Assembly (NCBI RefSeq): GCF_022539505.1 | Contig: NC_061510.1 | Span: 226,570,043-226,634,042 of the forward strand | Direction: 5' to 3' | Origin: Lolium rigidum | Lineage: Eukaryota; Streptophyta; Magnoliopsida; Poales; Poaceae | Length of the DNA stretch: 64,000 nucleotides | Shown: piece by piece, positions 58,645 through 64,000 of the stretch | How the letters are laid out: every line of letters begins with the position of its first letter | Numbering within the stretch: position 1 is the stretch's first letter | Position numbers and translations under genes: made by a program | Notes under the pieces: generated by a model | The model's database searches: none | Seen by the model: the letters and a program-made list of their open reading frames with translations, nothing else | Told to the model about the DNA's origin: nothing

Positions 58645-61600
58645 TTCCAGGATTCTTTAAAGGGGGTCGATGGAGATGTCGAAAAGAAGAGGTGACAGGT
58701 GATACGTCCAATTTGCATCACTATTTTATATCATAATTTGCTGTTATTCATTGATATATTTCATATTGGGACACAATACTTATGTTATTTCATCTATTTT
58801 GCATGTTTCATGATTATTTGGAGATCGCGCACCGGAGCCGGGATTCTGCTGGAAAAAGCACCGTCGAGATGCAATATTTCGGAAGATCAACTGTGGAAGG
58901 AAATTACACCAAAAATCCTATTTTTCCAGATGACGGAGAAGGCCGGAAGGGGGAGCCGAGAAGACCCAAGGTGGGGCCAGACCACAGGCCGGCGCGGCCC
59001 ATGGCCTGGCCGCGCCACCTTGTGGTGTGGGGGCCCCACAGCCCCTTTCGCCTCCTTTTCTTCGCGAAACCCTTCGTCCCGAAAACCTAAGCTCCAGAGG
59101 GTAGGTCGCAAAGAGCCACAGCCGCCTCTGCGGGGCGGAGAACACCAGAGAGAAAAGAGCTCTCCGGCGGGCAGGAATCCGCCGGGGAAATTCCCTCCCG
59201 GAGGGGGAAATCGACGCCATCGTCACCGCCATCGAGCTGGACATCATCTCCATCACCATCGCCATCATCTTCATCATCATCACCGCCATCTCCACCGCAC
59301 CACCTCGTCACCGCTGTAGCAATTTGGGTTTGATCTTGATTGTTTGATAGGGGAAACTCTCCCGGTGTTGATTTCTACTTGTTATTGATGCTATTGAGTG
59401 AAACCATTGAACCAAGGTTTATGTTCAGATTGTTATTTATCATCATATCACCTCTGATCATGTTCCATATGATGTCTCGTGAGTAGTTCGTTTAGTTCTT
59501 GAGGACATGGGTGAAGTCTAAATGTTAGTAGTGAATTATGGTTGAGTAATATTCAATGTTATGATATTTAAGTTGTGGTGTCATTCTTTTAGTGGTGTCG
59601 TGTGAACGTCGACTACACGATACTTCACCATTTATGGGCCTAGGGGAATGCATCTTGTACTCGTTTGCCAATTGCGGGGTTGCCGGAGTGACGAAACCTA
59701 AGCCCCCGTTGGTATATCGATGCGGGGAGGGATCGCAGGATCTCGAGTTTAAGGCTGTGGTTAGATTTATCTTAATTACTTTCTTGTAGTTGCGGATGCT
59801 TGCAAGGGGTATAATCACAAGTATGTATTAGTCCTAGGAAGGGCGGTACATTAGCATAGGTTCACCCACACAACACTTATCAAAACAATGAAGATTAATC
59901 AGCTGCATGTAGCGAAAGCACTAGACTAAAATCCCGTGTGTCCTCAAGAACGCTTGGTCATAATAAGTAAACAAACCGGCTTGTCCTTTGTGCTAAAAAG
60001 GATTGGGCCACTCGCTGCAATTATTTCTCTCGCATTTTACTTACTTGTACTTTATTCATCTGTTACATCAAAACCCCCTGAATACTTGTCTGTGAGCATT
60101 TATAGTGAATCCTTCATCGAAACTGCTTGTCAACACCTTCTGCTCCTCGTTGGGTTCGACACTCTTATTTATCGAAAGTACTACGATACACCCCCTATAC
60201 TTGTGGGTCATCAACAGGGGGTCACCCTTGTCGGAGGTCGCACCCGTGGAGGATGTCCTTCCCGAGGATCCCGTTGAGGATGATGTGGGAGGAAGCCATG
60301 GGGAAGAGGGTCATCATCAGAGCACGCCACCTTTGGGCGAAGTCGAAGCGTTGCATGAGGTCCAACATGTAATCCCATCGAACATTGTCAACAGCCTTGG
60401 CGATGATAAGCTTGATGAGGAGGGTCGGGGTTTTCTTGCGATGGTGTTGGCGGGCAGTGTTTCTGACTACATGAAATTGTCATGGATTGTTCTGGACTTG
60501 ATGAAAGCACTCTGTCTGAGAGACACAATCTCATTCATCTTAGGAGTAAGCCGACGGGCCATAGCTTTTGCGATGATCTTCGGGACCACGTGGATGAGAT
60601 TGATGGTTCTAAAATCAGTGATGGATTCCGCGCCGTCTTTCTTTTTTTGCCAACAACACGATGTTAGCGGTGTTGATGATACTGAAGTTGGACGCCGATA
60701 ATTTGGAGAAGGCATCGATGGCTCTTATGAGATCGTCCTTAATGATATCCCAACAGGGGTGAACAAAGGCGATGGAGAAGCCACCAGGACCCGGGGCCTT
60801 ATCCGTCGGCATGACGTCGACCGCCTCCTGTATCTCAAGTTCGAAGAAAGGCAACCCAAGGTCCTCCAGAGGATGTGCTGTGGGGTTAAGAGCAGCGAAG
60901 TTAAAAACCAGCTGGCGGGGAGGAGGCTCTCCAAGAGTTTGGGAGAAGTGCTCAAAGATGAGCTTATTCTTGTCTTCATGAGTCGCAACCCAACCATTTT
61001 TGTGCTTGAGTTCGAGGATGTGGTTCTTGCGTTTCCGGAGATATCTGATTCTAGAGGCATGCCTTTTTCGAGATCTTTCCAGAGCAGCGAGACCATTAAC
61101 ACGTCCCTTAATGTCGACACGAAGACATCTTTCATCCCGAGAGAGGGTGCGGGATTCTTGAGCCACGTCTAGTTGAAGAATGACATCCAGGGCCATAATA
61201 AGTTGAAGCTTACAGTCAGAGAAGAGGCCCTTGCTCCAAGATCTCAAACCCTACGCCGTGGATTTCAACTTGTGGTTTATGATATGAAACGGCTGAGTGT
61301 GTGTGGAAGGCGCAGACCATGCTTGTTGAACCTTATCTTTGAATCCCGACATTTTAATCCAGAAGGATTCGAAGTGGAAGATGGGTGGTTTCCGAGGGCC
61401 ACTCTGATTGGAGAGAAAGAGAGGGCAATGGTCCGAAAGGGATGATGACAGAGCATCAAGAACATGGTTTTCAAACTGAAGGTCCCAGCTTGCGTTGCAG
61501 AAAGCCCAATTCAGACGTACAAGAGTTTGGGTATCTCTCTCATTGCTCCAAGTATACTTTCTCTTCTGGAGTTTTAATTCTTTAAGCTGGTGGTGAAGGC

Positions 61601-61800
61601 CCGTCTGAAAAGCCCCATCAGGCGATAACTAAGGTTGCGTTGCTCTTATATATATTCCGCCTGGTAGATGAGGTTAAAATCCCCTATGATGAGCCACTTC
61701 GAGTCATCGATAGGTTTTAGCGGCGACCGCTTCCGCAAGAAAACCCTCTGTATCAGCATGATCGCTACCCGTAAACCATGGTGAGCCTAAAAGAGGTGCC
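58645..61800 (-). mobile_element. LINE (non-LTR retrotransposon) fragment, split by a solo LTR
   Basis: Reads leftwards: AP-type endonuclease remnant (61800-61250), linker and reverse transcriptase (61247-60214 and 58699-58645). The solo LTR at 58700-60213 interrupts it. The C-terminal half of the reverse transcriptase, including the FADD box, and the 3' tail are absent, since the sequence stops at a CACTA terminus. The 5' end is ill-defined. Confidence 0.82.
58645..61800 (-). pseudogene. LINE ORF2: endonuclease and reverse transcriptase, broken
   Basis: The endonuclease C-terminal part is readable around 61720-61280: KWLIIGDFNLIYQAEY, then KYTWSNERDTQTLVRLNWAF and a SDHCPL-type box in shifting frames. 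The frame 61247-60615 holds the linker and DKAPGPGGFSIAFVHPCW, the start of non-LTR reverse transcriptase. After a shift near 60660 come FRTINLIHVVPKIIAKAMA and SAFIKSRTIHDNF. After another, IKLIIAKAVDNVRWDYML, where the first catalytic Asp of the KLD box is replaced by Ile. DLRQG ends at the solo LTR, and DPLSPLLFDISIDPL follows on its far side. Inactive. Confidence 0.85.
58700..60213 (+). repeat. Solo Gypsy LTR of the A/F family
   Basis: 1514 bp, TGATACGTCCAATTTGC... to ...GTGGGTCATCA, with perfect 5-bp duplication ACAGG (58695-58699, 60214-60218). The LINE frame is continuous once the LTR and one ACAGG are removed. No internal region or primer site is attached. Confidence 0.95.
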
Positions 61801-62567
61801 AGTAAGTACTGTTATACTCTTCAGAAAGTTACATATTTAACTTGAACCTAAGAGAACACTGATCATCACAGTTAGAGGAAACAAAAATACTTTCGTCCCG
61901 TAAGAAAATATACACTCCGTATTTGACTTTTTTTTTTTGCGGGTAAAATGGTGGCTCGTTTTTTGGTCCGTCTGCTTTGGTGGATGTGAGGCTTGATGAA
62001 CTCGGATCACCACAAATTAGTCAACGATCAGACGGTCAAGAGAAGTGCATGTGCCCCCGCGCGTTCTAGAATGCTCACACACACTGCCGACCTGATCAAT
62101 TGTTTTGTGAGCACGGTACATGTGCCAAAGAGAGGAATACACGTTTGGATTTGGTGCAAGCAATTTTCTGGAGTAGGAAACTCTCCCAAGGCAGCCACCA
62201 TTGACAAAAGATACCATGGCTGGCTTGGCGCGATGGCTGCCCCGTTATCCTCCTTCTCTGGTGCCGTTGACACGACGGAAACGGCATCTCGTTTTGCTTC
62301 ATCGATCCTCCAGCTCTCCCTTTATAACGGTCGAGGACTCCCTAACGCGCGTAACTGATATTTCTAACTCACTGTAAAAAGAAAAGAAAATTCTGTTAAC
62401 ACGGTAGAACGCATGTAACTTTTATTGAATTTCAGTAACTTCTGATCCCCACAAAAAGGAAATCACGTGGTAATTAACATGAAAATTGCGCCCATACGAC
62501 AGAAAAAAGAGAATGTCCCTGCACATCGTAGCAAATGTTTACCACTTAGTACTTAATAAAAATTGCT
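61801..62567. other. Stretch with no supported gene
   Basis: Between the LINE and the CACTA element. A degenerate Stowaway-like piece (TTCGTCCCGTAAGAAAATA, 61892-61910) is present. A 121-codon frame (61993-62358) has more balanced composition than its surroundings, but I recognise no domain. CTCCCTTTATAACGG near 62317 could be a TATA region. It may be old host promoter DNA. Confidence 0.35.
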
Positions 62568-62816
62568 CACTAGGTGGAAAAACAGGCTTCCGGGAAGCCC
62601 CATAAGTCGCGAAGGTAAAGGAACCGCGACTAATGGGGCCTTTAGTCGCGGTTCGTGTGGCGAACCGCGACCAAAGGCCTGGGCCCAGGGCGCACGGTGG
62701 CCAGCTGGTGCACGTGGGGGGCTTTAGTCGCGGTTGGCCAGCCCAACCGCGACTAAGAGTGCCCGAAGGCCTTTAGTCGCGGTTGGCCAGGCCAACCGGG
62801 ACTAAAGCCCCTCCCC
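62568..62816 (+). promoter_or_regulatory. Terminal and subterminal repeats of CACTA L
   Basis: At least six copies of TAGTCGCGGTT or its complement AACCGCGACTA occur in 62600-62800, often as close inverted pairs. They are the likely binding sites of the element's own proteins. Confidence 0.8.
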
Positions 62817-62824
62817 TATATATA
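62817..62824 (+). promoter_or_regulatory. TATA box of the CACTA L transposase gene
   Basis: TATATATA directly after the subterminal repeats and ~340 bases before the ATG, with a probable leader intron ending TAATAATGCAG at 63163. Confidence 0.65.
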
Positions 62825-63163
62825 CCCATCCAAGCAGCCAACACTTAGCCATTTGGAGCCATTCTCTTCACAAACTTCACAAGTGAGTGTTAGGTTTGCT
62901 TTTGGTTCCTCTTATGCACATAAGGTGTTTGATGAAATGCCCCAAGAGCATGAAACAAACATGATATGAAGTGTTGGAGTCACACTTGAGCTTTCTCATT
63001 TATTTTTTCCTCCTCGATCGCGGTTAGCAACTTGAACCTTTGATGTGTCATTGATAAAATATGCATGTGTGTGTAGTTCATTGTTTAATTTATATTGTTT
63101 GTAGCTAGTTAGTTTAACAAATGCATGATGGTTAATTATATATTTTATATTATAATAATGCAG

Positions 63164-64000
63164 ATGAATCGGCAATGGATGTACGGTAACCGACTCTCCG
63201 GCGAGTTCGAGTACGGGTTTGAAAGATTTCCTCGTAGTGGCTAATGCGAACAAGCAGGGGGGTTTTGTTATCTATCCATGTGTTAAGTGTAAGAATCGGA
63301 AGGGTTACTCTTCCTCAAGAGATGTTCACATGCACCGCTTCGGCACGGTTTCATGCCAAGCTATAATTGTTGGACCAAGCATGGAGAAAGAGGGGTTATA
63401 ATGGAAGAAGATGAAGAAGGGGATGATTTCAATGATGAAAGCTATCTTTCTCATTTCGGTGATACTTTCATGGAGGATGCTGAAGGTGAAGGGGAAGGTG
63501 AAGAAGAGGCACGTGATGATCCCGTTGATGATCTTGGTCGGACCATTGCTGATGCACGGAGACGCTGCGAAACTGAAAAAGAGAGGGAGAATTTGGATCG
63601 CATGTTAGAGGATCACGAGGAAGGCGCTGTACTCCGGATGCGATGATGGTCCGAAAAAGCTGGGCTGCACACTGGATTTGCTCGAGATGGAAGGCACAGG
63701 CAGGTGTAGCTGACTCGGCATTTGAAAACTTGCTGAAAATGTTGAAGAATATGTTTCCAAAGAATAACGAGTTGCCCGCCACTACGTACGAAGCAAAGAA
63801 GGTTGTCTCGCCCTCTAGGTTTACGGGTTACGAAGATACATGCATGCATCAACGATCGCATCCTCTACCGCGGTGAATACGAGAATTTGAATGAATGCCC
63901 GGTATGCACTGCATTGCGTTATAAGATCGGAGGCGATGACCCCGGTGACGATGTTGAGGGCCGGAAACCCAGGAAGAGGGTTCCCGCCAAGGTGATGTGG
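63164..64000 (+). pseudogene. CACTA TNP2-type transposase, N-terminal part, frameshifted (element L)
   Basis: The ATG at 63164 follows a likely 3' splice site (TTATAATAATGCAG). It starts MNRQWMYGNRLSGEF, shifts near 63218 into DFLVVANANKQGGF and YPCVKCKNRKGYSSSRDVH, shifts near 63340 into YNCWTKHGERGVIMEEDEEG and an acidic stretch, then DDLGRTIADARRRCETEKE. Further shifts near 63625 and 63820 give ENLLKMLKNMFPKNNELPA and, past 63880, an ECPVCTALRYKI-type CxxC segment. It is colinear with the N-terminal part of the transposase in J. The core domain lies off the window. At least four shifts make it inactive. Confidence 0.9.

Larger units (their letters stand above)
62568..64000 (+). mobile_element. 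CACTA (En/Spm) transposon L, 5' part
   Basis: Starts with terminal repeat CACTAGGTGGAAAAACAGGC. Many TAGTCGCGGTT copies in both directions (62595-62800) form the subterminal region. A TATA box, leader and tnp2-type coding sequence follow and run off the right edge. The bases before it are GCT. It is a different subfamily from J, judged by the subterminal motif. Confidence 0.9.

Overview
This window looks like intergenic DNA from a large grass genome, most likely a cool-season (Pooideae) grass. The LTR retrotransposons carry tRNA-Asp primer sites, one Copia element is of the BARE/Angela/WIS type, and the CACTA transposons and Stowaway MITEs are of kinds typical of wheat, barley, oat and ryegrass relatives. 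I could not settle the genus. I found no host protein gene, rRNA, tRNA or CRISPR array that I can support. Nearly everything is nested transposable elements.

Left block (1-34645). A short-internal Gypsy element (B, minus, running off the left edge to 5283) is inserted in the pol region of another Gypsy (A, minus, 5284-8874). A abuts the 3' end of a plus-strand Gypsy with the same LTR (F, 8875-11391). F interrupts Gypsy G (minus), whose 5' LTR (11825-20216) is itself split by a complete, young, non-autonomous Gypsy C (13176-19960, target duplication CCCCT). G sits in the pol gene of a Sirevirus-like Copia H (20217-24071). H is then cut by non-autonomous Gypsy D (24072-29807), which carries an intact 217-codon ORF of unknown function in place of gag. 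The 3' LTR of D is cut by the left half of Gypsy E (29808-34645, minus).

A run of exactly 100 N (34646-34745) follows. On its right is the 5' half of a different Gypsy, E' (34746-38823, minus), with an unrelated LTR. E' is inserted in the 5' LTR of Copia I (BARE/Angela type, 38824-45413). The other halves of E, E', D and I are all missing, so the N run probably hides a long sequence or joins two loci.

Right block (45414-64000). Copia I lies in the transposase gene of CACTA element J (minus, to 50556). That gene is also broken by two solo LTRs with perfect target duplications (CCGAG and GACCA). Beyond J the DNA is less dense in retrotransposons. It holds a LINE-type retroposon (about 51447-52910), a Harbinger-like MITE with a Stowaway nested in it, a second Stowaway, a complete 1.1-kb non-autonomous CACTA (55099-56186, TTT duplication), AT-rich DNA, and a minus-strand LINE fragment with endonuclease and reverse transcriptase (58645-61800). 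A solo Gypsy LTR (58700-60213, ACAGG duplication) splits the LINE. The 5' end of another CACTA (from 62568, plus) runs off the right edge.

Elements B, C, D and the left half of E have related ends and 3' noncoding regions but different coding modules: a gag-protease fusion in B, gag only in C, the unknown ORF in D, and an acidic post-protease ORF in E. This is what a family moved in trans by an autonomous partner would look like. Shared hairpins and triplicated polypurine-like motifs in their noncoding regions are candidate cis signals for that.
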